Source: Streptomyces clavuligerus
Lineage (GTDB): Bacteria; Actinomycetota; Actinomycetes; Streptomycetales; Streptomycetaceae
NCBI RefSeq assembly: GCF_005519465.1
Contig: NZ_CP027858.1
Location: 4,092,001-4,156,000 of the forward strand
Length of the DNA stretch: 64,000 nt
Direction of reading: 5' to 3'
In this document: positions 36,305 to 47,553 of the stretch, piece by piece
How positions within the stretch are numbered: position 1 is the first letter of the stretch
How the letters are laid out: each line of letters starts with the position of its first letter
Notes under the pieces: model-generated
Told to the model about the DNA's origin: nothing
Database searches by the model: none
Seen by the model: only the letters and a program-made list of their open reading frames with translations
Program-made: the position numbers and the translations under genes

Positions 36305-37291
36305 GTGACCACCACCACGCCCCCCGACACCGGCCGTATCGTCCTGCTCACCGCCAGCCACCGGGTGGCGCCCGGGCTGCTGTCCTGGCCCGCCTGGCAG
36401 ACGCTGCGCGCGGCCGACCGGGTGCTGTGCGCGGACCCCGGCCATCCGCAGCTCCCCTATCTCCGGGAGGCGGGCGTGACGGTGGAGATCGCCGAGCCCA
36501 CCGCGCGGGAACTGGTCGACGGCTGCGCCCGGGGCGCGACCGTGGTGGTCCTCGCCTGCGGTGAGGGCGACCGAGCCCTCACCGACGGCCTGGCCCGGCT
36601 CGCGGGCTCGGGCCGGGAGCGGATGCCCGACCTCGAACTGCTGCCCGGCTCGTACGACCTGCCGGGCAGCCGGTTCCTCGACCTCGTCCAGGTCATGGAC
36701 CGCATCCGCAGCGAGTGCCCGTGGACCGGCGGACGGACCCACCGGGCGCTCGCCAAGTACGCCATCGAGGAGGCGTACGAGCTGGTCGACGCGATCGAGG
36801 ACGGGGACCGGGACGATCTGCGGGAGGAACTGGGGGACGTGCTGCTCCAGGTCGTCCTGCACGCGCGGATCGCCGAGGAGGACGAGGAGGCGCCGTTCTC
36901 CGTGGACGACGTCACGGGGACGCTGGTGGAGAAGCTGATCCACCGGCATCCGCATGTGTTCGGCGCGGAGCGGGCCGAGACGCCGGACGAGGTGCGGGAG
37001 CACTGGCTGCGGACGAAGGCGGAGGAGAAGCGGCGCGCCTCCGTCACCGACGGCATCCCCCAGGGCCAGCCCGCCCTGGCCCTCGCGACAAAGCTCGCCT
37101 CCCGCGTCCGCCTCGCGGGTCTCGACGTCCCCCTCCCGGCGGACGGCACCGTCGGCTCCGAACTGCTGGCGCTCGCCGCGCGTGCGGAAGCCTCCGGCAT
37201 CGACCCGGAAACGGCCCTCCGCGCCACGGCCCGCGCCTACCGCTCCGCGATCCGCGCGACGGAGGCGGAGTCGGAGTCGGAGTCGGCGTAA
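36305..37291 (+). CDS. mazG: Nucleoside triphosphate pyrophosphohydrolase (MazG)
   Basis: The enzyme hydrolyses non-canonical or excess NTPs to NMPs and pyrophosphate. Residues about 115-210 carry the MazG core: IRSECPWTGGRTHRALAKY, then EEAYEL and the metal motif REELGDVLLQVVLHARI. The N-terminal ~110 residues are a tetrapyrrole-methylase-like remnant seen in actinobacterial MazG. The length is 328 residues. The GTG at 36305 follows GGGAGG. It may be co-transcribed with the SurA-like lipoprotein gene 19 nt upstream. Confidence 0.93.
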   Translation: MTTTTPPDTGRIVLLTASHRVAPGLLSWPAWQTLRAADRVLCADPGHPQLPYLREAGVTVEIAEPTARELVDGCARGATVVVLACGEGDRALTDGLARLAGSGRERMPDLELLPGSYDLPGSRFLDLVQVMDRIRSECPWTGGRTHRALAKYAIEEAYELVDAIEDGDRDDLREELGDVLLQVVLHARIAEEDEEAPFSVDDVTGTLVEKLIHRHPHVFGAERAETPDEVREHWLRTKAEEKRRASVTDGIPQGQPALALATKLASRVRLAGLDVPLPADGTVGSELLALAARAEASGIDPETALRATARAYRSAIRATEAESESESA

Positions 37292-37421
37292 GCCCCGCCG
37301 CCGCTTGCGGCACGCGTCACATTCATCCCGGTGGGGACGCCCCCTGAAATCCCCTCCGCCGGTTCGGGGGCGCGGCGCAAGATCTAGCCTCTGGGGGCCC
37401 CGGACGGAGTCCGGGGGAGAT

Positions 37422-37456
37422 TGAGGCGCGGGGGTTCGGGGGCCGGCCCCCGACGG
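37422..37456 (+). repeat. Dispersed palindromic intergenic repeat, copy 2
   Basis: TTGAGGCGCGGGGGTTCGGG followed by the GGGGGCCGGCCCCC palindrome matches the minus strand at about 17547-17590. It is preceded by another small hairpin (CCCCGGAC/GTCCGGGG, about 37398-37416) between mazG and the P450 gene. Confidence 0.8.
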
Positions 37457-37521
37457 CGAGCCCGGGCCTGCCCGGCCCCCTGCCCCCGGCCCGGGGGAAC
37501 GGCGCGGGTTACCGTCGAAGG

Positions 37522-38871
37522 GTGAGTGACTGTCCCGTATCCGCATCCGCCCCCGGCCGGGGACCAGGCCAGGAACCAGGCAAGGGACCTGGTCAGGGGC
37601 CCGCCCCGGAACTCTTCAGCTGGGAGTTCGCGAGCGACCCCTACCCCGCCTACGCCTGGCTCAGGGAGAACTCCCCGGTCCACTGGACCAAGCTGCCGAG
37701 CGGGGTCGAGGCATGGCTCGTCACCCGCTACGACGACGCCCGCCAGGCCCTCGCCGACCAGCGGCTGTCCAAGAATCCGGCGCACCATGACGAGCCCGCG
37801 CACGCCAAGGGCAAAACCGGCATCCCGGGCGAACGTCAGGCCGAGCTGATGACCCATCTGCTCAATATCGACCCCCCGGACCACACCCGCCTCCGCCGTC
37901 TCGTCTCCAAGGCGTTCACCCCGCGCCGGGTCGCCGCCTTCGCCCCCCGGGTGCAGGAGCTGACGGACCGGCTGATCGACGGCTTCGCGGAACGGGGCGA
38001 GGCCGACCTCATCCATGAGTTCGCGTTCCCGCTGCCCATCTACGCGATCTGCGATCTGCTCGGCGTCCCCCCGGAGGACCAGGACCAATTCCGGGACTGG
38101 GCCGGAATGATGATCCGTCACGGCGGCGGCCCGCGCGGCGGTGTCGCCCGTTCCGTCAAGAAGATGCGCGGCTATCTGCTGGAGCTGATCCACCGCAAGC
38201 GCGCCTCCCTCACCGACGAGGGCGCCGACGACCTGATCTCGGGTCTGATCCGGGCCAGTGACCACGGCGAGCACCTCACCGAGAACGAGGCCGCCGCCAT
38301 GGCCTTCATCCTGCTCTTCGCGGGGTTCGAGACCACCGTCAATCTGATCGGCAACGGCACCTTCGCCCTGCTGCGCCACCCGGAGCAGCGCGAGCGGCTC
38401 CAGCGCTCCCTCGCGGCGGGCGAGAGCGGGCTGCTGGAGACCGGGGTGGAGGAGCTGCTCCGCCACGACGGGCCGGTGGAGATGGCGACCTGGCGGTTCG
38501 CCACCGAACCGCTGGTGATCGGGGGGCAGCGGATAGCGGCGGGCGATCCGGTGCTGGTGGTGCTCGCCGCCGCCGACCGCGATCCGGAGCGGTTCGGCGA
38601 ACCGGATGTCCTGGACCTTGCGCGGCGTGACAATCAGCACCTCGGCTACGGGCACGGCATCCACTACTGCCTGGGCGCGCCGCTCGCCCGGCTGGAGGCG
38701 CAGACCGCGCTGGCGACCCTCTTCACCCGCCTTCCCGAGCTGCGGCTCTCGGTCGATCCGTCCGAATTGCGCTGGCGCGGCGGCCTGATCATGAGGGGAC
38801 TTCGGACCCTCCCCGTCACGTTCTCTCCCGCCCCGCGCCACGCGGAAATTGATGGCGTGTCAGGATCGTGA
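37522..38871 (+). CDS. Cytochrome P450, CYP107-like
   Basis: The 449-residue haem monooxygenase shows the I-helix LLFAGFETTVN, the ExxR motif VEELLRHDGPVEM, and the haem loop GYGHGIHYCLGAPLARLE with proximal Cys383. The phenylalanine usual seven residues before Cys reads Leu-Gly, a common actinobacterial form. The N-terminus is a Gly/Pro-rich tail. No ferredoxin gene is adjacent, so redox partners must be encoded elsewhere. Its position next to the rpf pair matches S. coelicolor, where I recall the equivalent CYP107U1 being linked to sporulation; that is from memory. Confidence 0.93.
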   Translation: MSDCPVSASAPGRGPGQEPGKGPGQGPAPELFSWEFASDPYPAYAWLRENSPVHWTKLPSGVEAWLVTRYDDARQALADQRLSKNPAHHDEPAHAKGKTGIPGERQAELMTHLLNIDPPDHTRLRRLVSKAFTPRRVAAFAPRVQELTDRLIDGFAERGEADLIHEFAFPLPIYAICDLLGVPPEDQDQFRDWAGMMIRHGGGPRGGVARSVKKMRGYLLELIHRKRASLTDEGADDLISGLIRASDHGEHLTENEAAAMAFILLFAGFETTVNLIGNGTFALLRHPEQRERLQRSLAAGESGLLETGVEELLRHDGPVEMATWRFATEPLVIGGQRIAAGDPVLVVLAAADRDPERFGEPDVLDLARRDNQHLGYGHGIHYCLGAPLARLEAQTALATLFTRLPELRLSVDPSELRWRGGLIMRGLRTLPVTFSPAPRHAEIDGVSGS

Positions 38872-38963
38872 TATTCGCGTGATCTCCGCTGCATCGACTT
38901 GTGACTGATGTTCGACTGCCGCTACGTTCACCCCGTCTCAGCAGTCTCGCGAAAGGCAACCGC

Positions 38964-40070
38964 ATGCTCTCCGGGAATGGTCGACATCGCCGACCCCGTC
39001 AGGCTCCGGCTCTCGTCGTCGCGGCAGGAGTGACGGGCTCGGCCATCGCGCTCCCGCTTCTGGGCGCGGGTTCGGCGACGGCGGCCGACTCCGCCGTCTG
39101 GGACCGGGTCGCCGAGTGCGAGAGCGGGGGCGCCTGGAGCGCCGACACCGGCAACGGCTACTACGGCGGCCTCCAGATGTCGCAGCAGACCTGGGAGGCG
39201 TACGGCGGTCTGGAGTACGCCTCGGGCCCGGACCTCGCGAGCCGTTCGCAGCAGATAACCGTGGCCGAGAAGGTCCTGGCGGCCGAGGGCGCCAAGGCGT
39301 GGGCCTCGTGCGCCGGGATGGCCGGTCTGGCCGTCCCGGGCGCCGACGCCGCCCCGAAGAAGGCCACGGGCGCCACCGAGGACGCCGCGCCGTCCGGCGC
39401 GCGCTCCGGCGGCGCCGACGCCGACAGCGGGCCGTCCGGGAAGGCGCGGGCGGGGGACGCGGCCCCGTCGGCCGCCGCCGGGAAGGACAAGGGCGCCACG
39501 GACCGGAACGCGGAGCAGGGGTCCCCGGCTCCCGCCCGCACCCAGGGCGTGGGCAACGGCACCGACAGCGCCCCGGCGGCGGGGAAGGGCACGCCCGCTC
39601 CGACCGGCGGCGGCAAGCACCGGGGCGCGCCCGCCGAGGAGTCCGCCGCGCGGGCGGAGAAGACGGCGGGGACGGCCGACCGGGACGGGACGGCGGGGCA
39701 GGACGCGGCGTCCGCCCCGGCCGCCGGGTCCACCGCGTCCGAGGCGGCGACCGCCGACACCGGCGCGGCGCCCCAGGACCGCGCCACCGGCACCGCCGAC
39801 CGCCCCTCGCGCGCCGGTGAGGCCCGTACGGAGCTGACGGCGGACACCGCCGCCACCGCCGCCGACAGGGCCACGGCCGCCGGTGCGGCGGACACCTCTC
39901 CCTCCTCGTACACGGTCCAGCCCGGCGACAGCCTCTCCGTCATCGCGGCGGAGAAGGACGTCGACGGCGGCTGGAACTCCCTGTACGAGCGGAACAAGGA
40001 CACCGTCGGTGCCGATCCGGACCTCATCCACCCTGGTCAGAGCCTGGATCTGGAGAACGCCCAGCAGTAG
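38964..40070 (+). CDS. rpfC: Secreted resuscitation-promoting factor with LysM (RpfC-like)
   Basis: This 368-residue exported muralytic enzyme has a signal peptide (about 1-41, ending GSATAA). The Rpf transglycosylase-like domain (about 42-118) has WDRVAECESGGAWS containing the catalytic Glu, and [15 protein letters not shown] 190-residue Ala/Gly/Asp-rich linker leads to a C-terminal LysM domain (about 315-368: YTVQPGDSLSVIAAEKDV). The ATG at 38964 has GAAAGG seven bases upstream. It lies just upstream of a second Rpf gene. By known family function it cleaves peptidoglycan during germination and growth. The symbol follows the S. coelicolor naming of the adjacent pair, from memory. Confidence 0.88.
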   Translation: MLSGNGRHRRPRQAPALVVAAGVTGSAIALPLLGAGSATAADSAVWDRVAECESGGAWSADTGNGYYGGLQMSQQTWEAYGGLEYASGPDLASRSQQITVAEKVLAAEGAKAWASCAGMAGLAVPGADAAPKKATGATEDAAPSGARSGGADADSGPSGKARAGDAAPSAAAGKDKGATDRNAEQGSPAPARTQGVGNGTDSAPAAGKGTPAPTGGGKHRGAPAEESAARAEKTAGTADRDGTAGQDAASAPAAGSTASEAATADTGAAPQDRATGTADRPSRAGEARTELTADTAATAADRATAAGAADTSPSSYTVQPGDSLSVIAAEKDVDGGWNSLYERNKDTVGADPDLIHPGQSLDLENAQQ

Positions 40071-40286
40071 TTGTGTCGGGGTTTGTCCTGGTTTGCAGAA
40101 ATGAGACAAGGGTCTCTTTGCGAAAACGGGCGAACCCCGCGCAGCGGAATCTCGGATTCCAGCCCCCACCTGCGGAAACGAAGGTATCCGGAGTGGCGAG
40201 ATGGGCGATTTTTCCTCGATGTTCTCCTTTGAACATCAGGAAGAGCTGTGATTCGGTCTGAACCGCTCGCCACAGCGGGCACCAAC

Positions 40287-41305
<1,019 letters not shown>

Positions 41306-41350
41306 GCCCCGCCCTCCCCCGATGCCCCGGGAAGCCCCGGGTGACGGACC

Positions 41351-41394
41351 GCCCCGGTCCGGTGCGCTTCCCCCCGTGCGCGCCGGACCGGGGC
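41351..41394 (+). terminator. Hairpin after rpfA
   Basis: Perfect 12-bp arms 41351-41362 and 41383-41394 flank a 20-nt loop that can itself pair partly. It begins 46 nt after the stop. The rest of 41395-41624 is the eno leader, with an AT-richer stretch near 41490-41520 and no other gene. Confidence 0.8.
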
Positions 41395-41468
41395 TCTGTC
41401 ATGTCCGGGCCCCTGGCCCGGCCAGGGGCCCGGCGCCGCAGCTCCCGGGAATCGCTACTCGGCAGTAG

Positions 41469-42905
<1,437 letters not shown>

Positions 42906-43008
42906 CCGCCCCGGGAGCCGATGGCCGGACGGACCGGGGAAGATCCCCGGGGCCGCCCGGCCCGGCTCCTGGCCCGTCGTACCGGCGTCCCCGGCCGCGG
43001 TCCCGTAC

Positions 43009-43048
43009 CGTGTCCGGGGACGCGTCCGCGTCCGCGTCCCCGGACACG
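43009..43048 (+). terminator. Hairpin after eno
   Basis: Perfect 16-bp arms 43009-43024 and 43033-43048 enclose an 8-nt loop formed by a short GCGTCC repeat. It lies about 100 nt after eno and before divIC. Confidence 0.85.
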
Positions 43049-43148
43049 ACAGGGGACGCCGCCCGGTGCGAGCGAACAAACGCGAGCGAGCAAAGCGGCG
43101 AAACCGGCGGAAGCGGCGGAAGCGGCGAACAGGGGAGGCGGGATACGA

Positions 43149-43619
43149 ATGGCCGGGAAGAACCGCGACCGGTTCTCCACCGCGACCAGGCTGCGGCTGA
43201 TCGGTGAGCAGACCGCCGCCCGGGTGTACCGCTCCCAGAACCGGCGCCAGGCCCGCCGCTCCCGGCTCACGGGCCGCGCCGCCTTCCTCGCGCTCGTCGT
43301 CTGCTCGCTGGTGGTCGCCCTCGCGTACCCGATGCGGCAGTACATCGCCCAGCGCGGCGAGATGGCCGAGCAGCGGGAGAGAATGGCGGAGGCCGAGCGC
43401 GCGGTCGAACAGCTCCGGGACGAGAAGGCCCGGCTCCAGGACGACCGTTATATCCGGCGGCTGGCACGGGAGCATCTGCACTATGTGCTGCCGGGCGAGG
43501 CCGGATACACGATGATCGACCCCGGCGCCGAGCCCCGTGAGCGGCCCGGGGACGACGTGGACGGCCGGGCCTGGTACTCCAGGGTCTGGGACGGCGTCGA
43601 CAGCGCGGACCGCCGCTGA
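43149..43619 (+). CDS. divIC: Septum-formation protein DivIC/FtsB family
   Basis: The 156-residue bitopic protein has a basic cytoplasmic N-terminus (about 1-45), one membrane helix (LVVCSLVVALAYPM, about 46-66) and a coiled coil (about 72-105). The family's DRYIRRLAREHLHYVLPGE segment follows. It partners FtsL and FtsQ at the division septum; in Streptomyces it matters mainly for sporulation septa. The ATG at 43149 has GGGAGG upstream. It sits between eno and the DUF501 gene, the conserved actinobacterial order. Confidence 0.93.
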   Translation: MAGKNRDRFSTATRLRLIGEQTAARVYRSQNRRQARRSRLTGRAAFLALVVCSLVVALAYPMRQYIAQRGEMAEQRERMAEAERAVEQLRDEKARLQDDRYIRRLAREHLHYVLPGEAGYTMIDPGAEPRERPGDDVDGRAWYSRVWDGVDSADRR

Positions 43620-43727
43620 GCCGGACCTCCCCCCGGTCCACCACCCCGACCCGCCGCCGGACCGCCGGAGCGGCACCCCGGCGTCCGCCCCGGCGAAACC
43701 ACCGAGACGAGCAGAGCCAAGGCAGGC

Positions 43728-44318
43728 ATGGAAACCCCTCCTCCCCACACCGAACCGACCGAGCCGACCGAAGCGGACATCGCCGCCTTCAAGGAGCAGC
43801 TCGGCCGCCCGCCGCGCGGGCTGCGCGCGATCGCGCACCGCTGCCCCTGCGGGCAGCCGGATGTCGTCGAGACCGCGCCCCGGCTGCCCGACGGCACCCC
43901 GTTCCCGACGCTCTACTACCTGACCTGCCCCCGGGCCGCGTCCGCGATCGGCACGCTGGAGGCGAACGGGGTGATGAAGGAGATGTCGGAGCGGCTGGAG
44001 TCCGATCCGGAGCTGGCCGCGGCCTACCGGGCGGCGCACGAGGACTACATCGCCCGCCGCGACGCCATCGAGGTGCTGGCGGGCTTCCCCAGCGCGGGCG
44101 GCATGCCGGACCGGGTGAAGTGCCTCCATGTGCTGGTCGGCCACTCGCTGGCCGCGGGCCCCGGGGTCAACCCGCTGGGTGACGAGACCATCGCCATGCT
44201 CCCCGAGTGGTGGCGCAAGGGCCCCTGCGTCACGCCCTGCGAGCCGTCTTCCGCCGAGCCGTCCTCCGCTGAGCCGTCCGAGCCGTCCGAGCCGTCGCCC
44301 GGGCAGCCCTCCGCGTAG
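43728..44318 (+). CDS. DUF501 family protein
   Basis: This 196-residue protein is a member of the DUF501 family found between divIC and ppx in actinobacteria: FKEQLGRPPRGLRAIAHRCPCG, then LPDGTPFPTLYYLTCPR and CLHVLVGHSLAAGPGVNPLGDE. The conserved Cys residues (CPC, TCP and two near the C-terminus) may bind metal. The tail carries SSAEPS/EPSEPS repeats. Function is unknown. The ATG at 43728 has AAGGCAGG upstream. Confidence 0.9.
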   Translation: METPPPHTEPTEPTEADIAAFKEQLGRPPRGLRAIAHRCPCGQPDVVETAPRLPDGTPFPTLYYLTCPRAASAIGTLEANGVMKEMSERLESDPELAAAYRAAHEDYIARRDAIEVLAGFPSAGGMPDRVKCLHVLVGHSLAAGPGVNPLGDETIAMLPEWWRKGPCVTPCEPSSAEPSSAEPSEPSEPSPGQPSA

Positions 44319-44449
44319 CCGCTCGCACAGCCGTCCGGGCTTTCGGGCTCTCGGGCTTTTCGGGCCGTCGCCCGTGCGGCCCCCGGGCTCCGGACCCGTA
44401 CGCGCACCCCGTCCCGTCCTTCCGTCCTCCCCCTCCCAGGAGCCACGCC

Positions 44450-45394
44450 ATGACCCGGGTCGCCGCCGTCGACTGCGGTACCAACTCCATCCGTCTGCTG
44501 GTCGCCGATGTGGACCCGCACGCGGGCACGCTGGCCGAGCTGGACCGCCGGATGACCATCGTCCGGCTCGGCCAGGGCGTCGACCGCACCGGCCGCTTCG
44601 CCCCGGAGGCGCTGGAGCGCACCTTCGCGGCCTGCCGGGAGTACGCGGCGGTCATCGCGGAGCTGGGCGCGGAGCGGGTGCTCTTCGTGGCGACGTCCGC
44701 CTCCCGGGACGTCTCCAACCGGGACGAGTTCGTCGCCGGGGTGCGCGGCATCCTCGGGGTGGACCCCGAGGTGATCAGCGGTGAGCTGGAGGCCGAGTTC
44801 TCCTTCACCGGCGCCACCCTGGAGCTGGCCGAGGGGCCCGGGGCCGAGGAGCGGCTGGTCGTGGACATCGGCGGCGGCTCCACCGAGTTCGTCGTCGGCC
44901 GGGAGCACGTCGAGGCGTCCCGTTCGGTGAACATCGGCTGTGTCCGGCTCACCGAGCGCCATGTGCGCAGCGACCCGCCCGCCGAGGCGGAGCTGGCGGC
45001 GGTCCGCGCCGATGTGGTGGCGGCGCTCGACACCGTCGAGGAGACCGTGCCGCTCCGGGGGGTGCGGACCCTGGTGGGCCTGGCCGGCTCGGTGACCACC
45101 GTGGCCGCGATCGCACTTGGCCTGGACCACTACGACCGGCAGGTCATCCACCGCTCCCGGATCTCGTACGAGCAGGTCGCGGCCGTCACCCGACGGCTGC
45201 TGGGCGCCACCCGCGAGGAGCGGGCCGCGATCTCCGTGATGCATCCGGGGCGGGTCGACGTCATTGTCTCGGGTGCGCTGATCCTCCTCACGATCATGGA
45301 GCGGATCGGTGCCGCCGAGGTGATCGTCAGCGAGAACGACATCCTGGACGGCATCGCGCTCCGGGCCGCGGAGGACCCCGCTCCGGTGGACTGA
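44450..45394 (+). CDS. ppx: Exopolyphosphatase / Ppx-GppA phosphatase
   Basis: The 314-residue enzyme hydrolyses polyphosphate or (p)ppGpp. The ASKHA-fold motifs are VAAVDCGTNSIRLL at the N-terminus, ATSASRDVSNRDEF, VVDIGGGSTEFVVG and LVGLAGSVTTVAAI. It is of the short (single-module) type without the C-terminal HD domain. The gene follows DUF501 by about 130 nt. A Rex-like site lies 45 nt after its stop, serving the next gene. Confidence 0.93.
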   Translation: MTRVAAVDCGTNSIRLLVADVDPHAGTLAELDRRMTIVRLGQGVDRTGRFAPEALERTFAACREYAAVIAELGAERVLFVATSASRDVSNRDEFVAGVRGILGVDPEVISGELEAEFSFTGATLELAEGPGAEERLVVDIGGGSTEFVVGREHVEASRSVNIGCVRLTERHVRSDPPAEAELAAVRADVVAALDTVEETVPLRGVRTLVGLAGSVTTVAAIALGLDHYDRQVIHRSRISYEQVAAVTRRLLGATREERAAISVMHPGRVDVIVSGALILLTIMERIGAAEVIVSENDILDGIALRAAEDPAPVD

Positions 45395-45436
45395 ACCCCC
45401 GCCGGACGGCACCTCGGAGAGCCCCGCGAAGCAAGT

Positions 45437-45454
45437 TCGTGAAGTTCTTCACAA
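45437..45454 (+). promoter_or_regulatory. Candidate Rex operator upstream of ndh (distal)
   Basis: CGTGAAGTTCTTCACA (45438-45453) has both GTGAA and TTCAC half-sites with the 4-base spacing of the Streptomyces Rex consensus TGTGAACGCGTTCACA. Rex senses the NADH/NAD ratio, and ndh is a known type of target. It lies about 310 bases before the ndh start. Confidence 0.5.
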
Positions 45455-45709
45455 GGAAAAGGCCCCTGATGGGTGCCGCGAAAGGACAAAAGGCCCGCTC
45501 CTGGGGGCCATTCGGCCCCAGGGGTGGGGGGCGGGACGGTCACCGGCACATGTCAGCCGTGTGAACGGCGCCGGTGGTTCATATGTAAAGAACGGTTAAG
45601 TGCCAGCTCACAGGCCATGTCGGGGCGCTGGAGGGGGTGGTGGTTCACCCGCTCGGGCGCCTCTTCGGCGCCAAAAGCGGCGCAGTTTAGCACGGGTCAC
45701 CCAACAACA

Positions 45710-45725
45710 TGTGAAGGGGCTCACG
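45710..45725 (+). promoter_or_regulatory. Candidate Rex-like half-conserved site upstream of ndh (proximal)
   Basis: TGTGAAGGGGCTCACG matches 12 of 16 positions of the Rex consensus and ends 35 bases before the ndh ATG. The surrounding intergenic region 45395-45760 shows no gene. Confidence 0.35.
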
Positions 45726-45760
45726 AGCACCCCTCCACAGGGGGGTGGATACTCGATGGC

Positions 45761-47140
45761 ATGAGCACCACGGAGCGTCCCAGGATCCTCGTAGTAGGCG
45801 GTGGGTACGTAGGCCTGTACGCGGCGCGCCGCATTCTGAAGAAGATGCGGTACGGCGAAGCGACCGTCACGGTCGTGGACCCGCGCTCGTACATGACGTA
45901 CCAGCCCTTCCTCCCCGAAGCCGCCGCCGGCAGCATCTCGCCCCGGCATGTCGTCGTCCCGCTGCGACGCGTGCTGCCCAAGGCGGAGGTGCTCACCGGC
46001 CGGGTCACCACCATCGACCAGGACCGCAAGGTCGCCACCGTCGCGCCGCTCGTCGGCGAGGCGTACGAGCTGCCCTTCGACTACCTGGTGATCGCCCTCG
46101 GCGCGGTCTCCCGTACCTTCCCGATCCCCGGCCTCGCCGAGCAGGGCATCGGTATGAAGGGCGTCGAGGAGGCCATCGGGCTGCGCAACCATGTGCTCGA
46201 ACAGCTCGACAAGGCCGACTCCACGACCGATGAGGAGGTCCGCCGCAAGGCGCTGACCTTCGTCTTCGTGGGCGGTGGCTTCGCCGGCGCGGAGACCATC
46301 GGCGAGGTGGAGGACCTGGCGCGCGACGCCGCGAAGTACTACCGGAGTGTGAAGCGCGAGGACATGCGCTTCATCCTGGTCGACGCCGCCGACAAGATCC
46401 TTCCCGAGGTGGGCCCCAAGCTCGGCCAGTACGGCAAGGAGCACCTTGAGGGCCGCGGCATCGAGATCTACCTCCAGACCTCGATGGACTCCTGCGTCGA
46501 CGGGCACGTGGTGCTCAAGAACGGCCTGGAGGTCGACGCCAACACCGTCGTCTGGACCGCCGGTGTGAAGCCGAACCCGGCGCTCGCCCGCTTCGGTCTG
46601 CCGCTCGGCCCGCGCGGCCACGTGGACACCCAGACCACGCTTCAGGTGCAGGGCAGCGACTACATCTGGGCCGCGGGCGACAACGCCCAGATCCCGGACG
46701 TGGCCGCCCGCAAGGCCGGTGTCGAGAACGCCTGGTGCCCGCCGAACGCCCAGCACGCGCTGCGCCAGGCCAAGGTCCTCGGCGACAACGTCGTCTCCGG
46801 TATGCGGGGCTTCCCGCAGACGGAGTACAGCCACGCCAACAAGGGCGCGGTCGCGGGCCTCGGTCTGCACAAGGGCGTCGCGATGATCGTCATGGGCAAG
46901 ATGAAGATCAAGGTCCGCGGCCGTCTCGCCTGGTACATGCACCGTGGCTACCACGGCATGGCCATGCCGACCTTCAACCGTAAGATCCGGGTCTTCGCCG
47001 ACTGGACGCTCGGCATGTTCCTCAAGCGCGAGGTCGTCTCGCTCGGCGCGATCCACGCCCCGCGCGAGGAGTTCTACGAGGCCGCCAAGCCCGCCCCGGC
47101 CGTCGCCGCCCCGGCGCCGGAGAAGGCCAAGGCTTCCTGA
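45761..47140 (+). CDS. ndh: Type II NADH dehydrogenase (NDH-2)
   Basis: The 459-residue peripheral flavoprotein oxidises NADH and reduces menaquinone without proton pumping. It has the FAD site ILVVGGGYVGLYAAR, the NAD site FVFVGGGFAGAETIGEVE, the AGDNAQIPD FAD motif and the AGVKPNPAL loop. The C-terminal basic helix region (KMKIKVRGRLAWYMHRGYHG) supports membrane binding. The ATG at 45761 has only a weak ribosome site (GGGTGGAT). Rex-like sites upstream suggest redox control. A 16-bp hairpin follows. Confidence 0.94.
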   Translation: MSTTERPRILVVGGGYVGLYAARRILKKMRYGEATVTVVDPRSYMTYQPFLPEAAAGSISPRHVVVPLRRVLPKAEVLTGRVTTIDQDRKVATVAPLVGEAYELPFDYLVIALGAVSRTFPIPGLAEQGIGMKGVEEAIGLRNHVLEQLDKADSTTDEEVRRKALTFVFVGGGFAGAETIGEVEDLARDAAKYYRSVKREDMRFILVDAADKILPEVGPKLGQYGKEHLEGRGIEIYLQTSMDSCVDGHVVLKNGLEVDANTVVWTAGVKPNPALARFGLPLGPRGHVDTQTTLQVQGSDYIWAAGDNAQIPDVAARKAGVENAWCPPNAQHALRQAKVLGDNVVSGMRGFPQTEYSHANKGAVAGLGLHKGVAMIVMGKMKIKVRGRLAWYMHRGYHGMAMPTFNRKIRVFADWTLGMFLKREVVSLGAIHAPREEFYEAAKPAPAVAAPAPEKAKAS

Positions 47141-47157
47141 CCCCTGGCTCAGCCTGT

Positions 47158-47199
47158 CCGAAGGGCCGCCCGCCATCCGTGGTGCGGGCGGCCCTTCGG
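47158..47199 (+). terminator. Hairpin after ndh
   Basis: Perfect 16-bp arms 47158-47173 and 47184-47199 enclose a 10-nt loop, starting 17 nt after the stop. The following 47200-47540 is GC-rich non-coding DNA containing two copies of GTCCGGGGCGGCCCTCCCGC (about 47214 and 47337). Confidence 0.9.
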
Positions 47200-47553
47200 C
47201 GTACCCGGGGCCGGTCCGGGGCGGCCCTCCCGCGTGCCCGGGGCCCGGGCGGGAGCGCGCTGCGGCCGGGCGGCGACCGGCGGGGGGTGCGCCGGGGCCG
47301 CGTGGCGACCGGGTCCGGGGCCCCGGTCCGGAACCGTCCGGGGCGGCCCTCCCGCGCACCCGGCTCCGCTCCGGGACCGTCCGGGAGCGGGCCCCTTCGG
47401 CCGGTGGGATCGCCGCCGTGCGGGCGGACCATGGAGCAAACCGTGCGGTAACGGGCGAACGCGGGGAAGTACCCACCGTGCGCGACGTGTCCTGGGCGGA
47501 CCCCGGCAGGTCGGAACACCCGCATCGACCGACCCCACCCGGAGGTGTGCCCC

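Noticed and set aside
40103..40116. GAGAC/GTCTC hairpin after the first rpf gene
   Set aside because: Only 5 bp; not listed as a terminator.
43018..43120. GCGTCC and GCGGAAGC short repeats suggesting a CRISPR-like array
   Set aside because: No spacers of constant length; simple low-complexity sequence and a hairpin loop.
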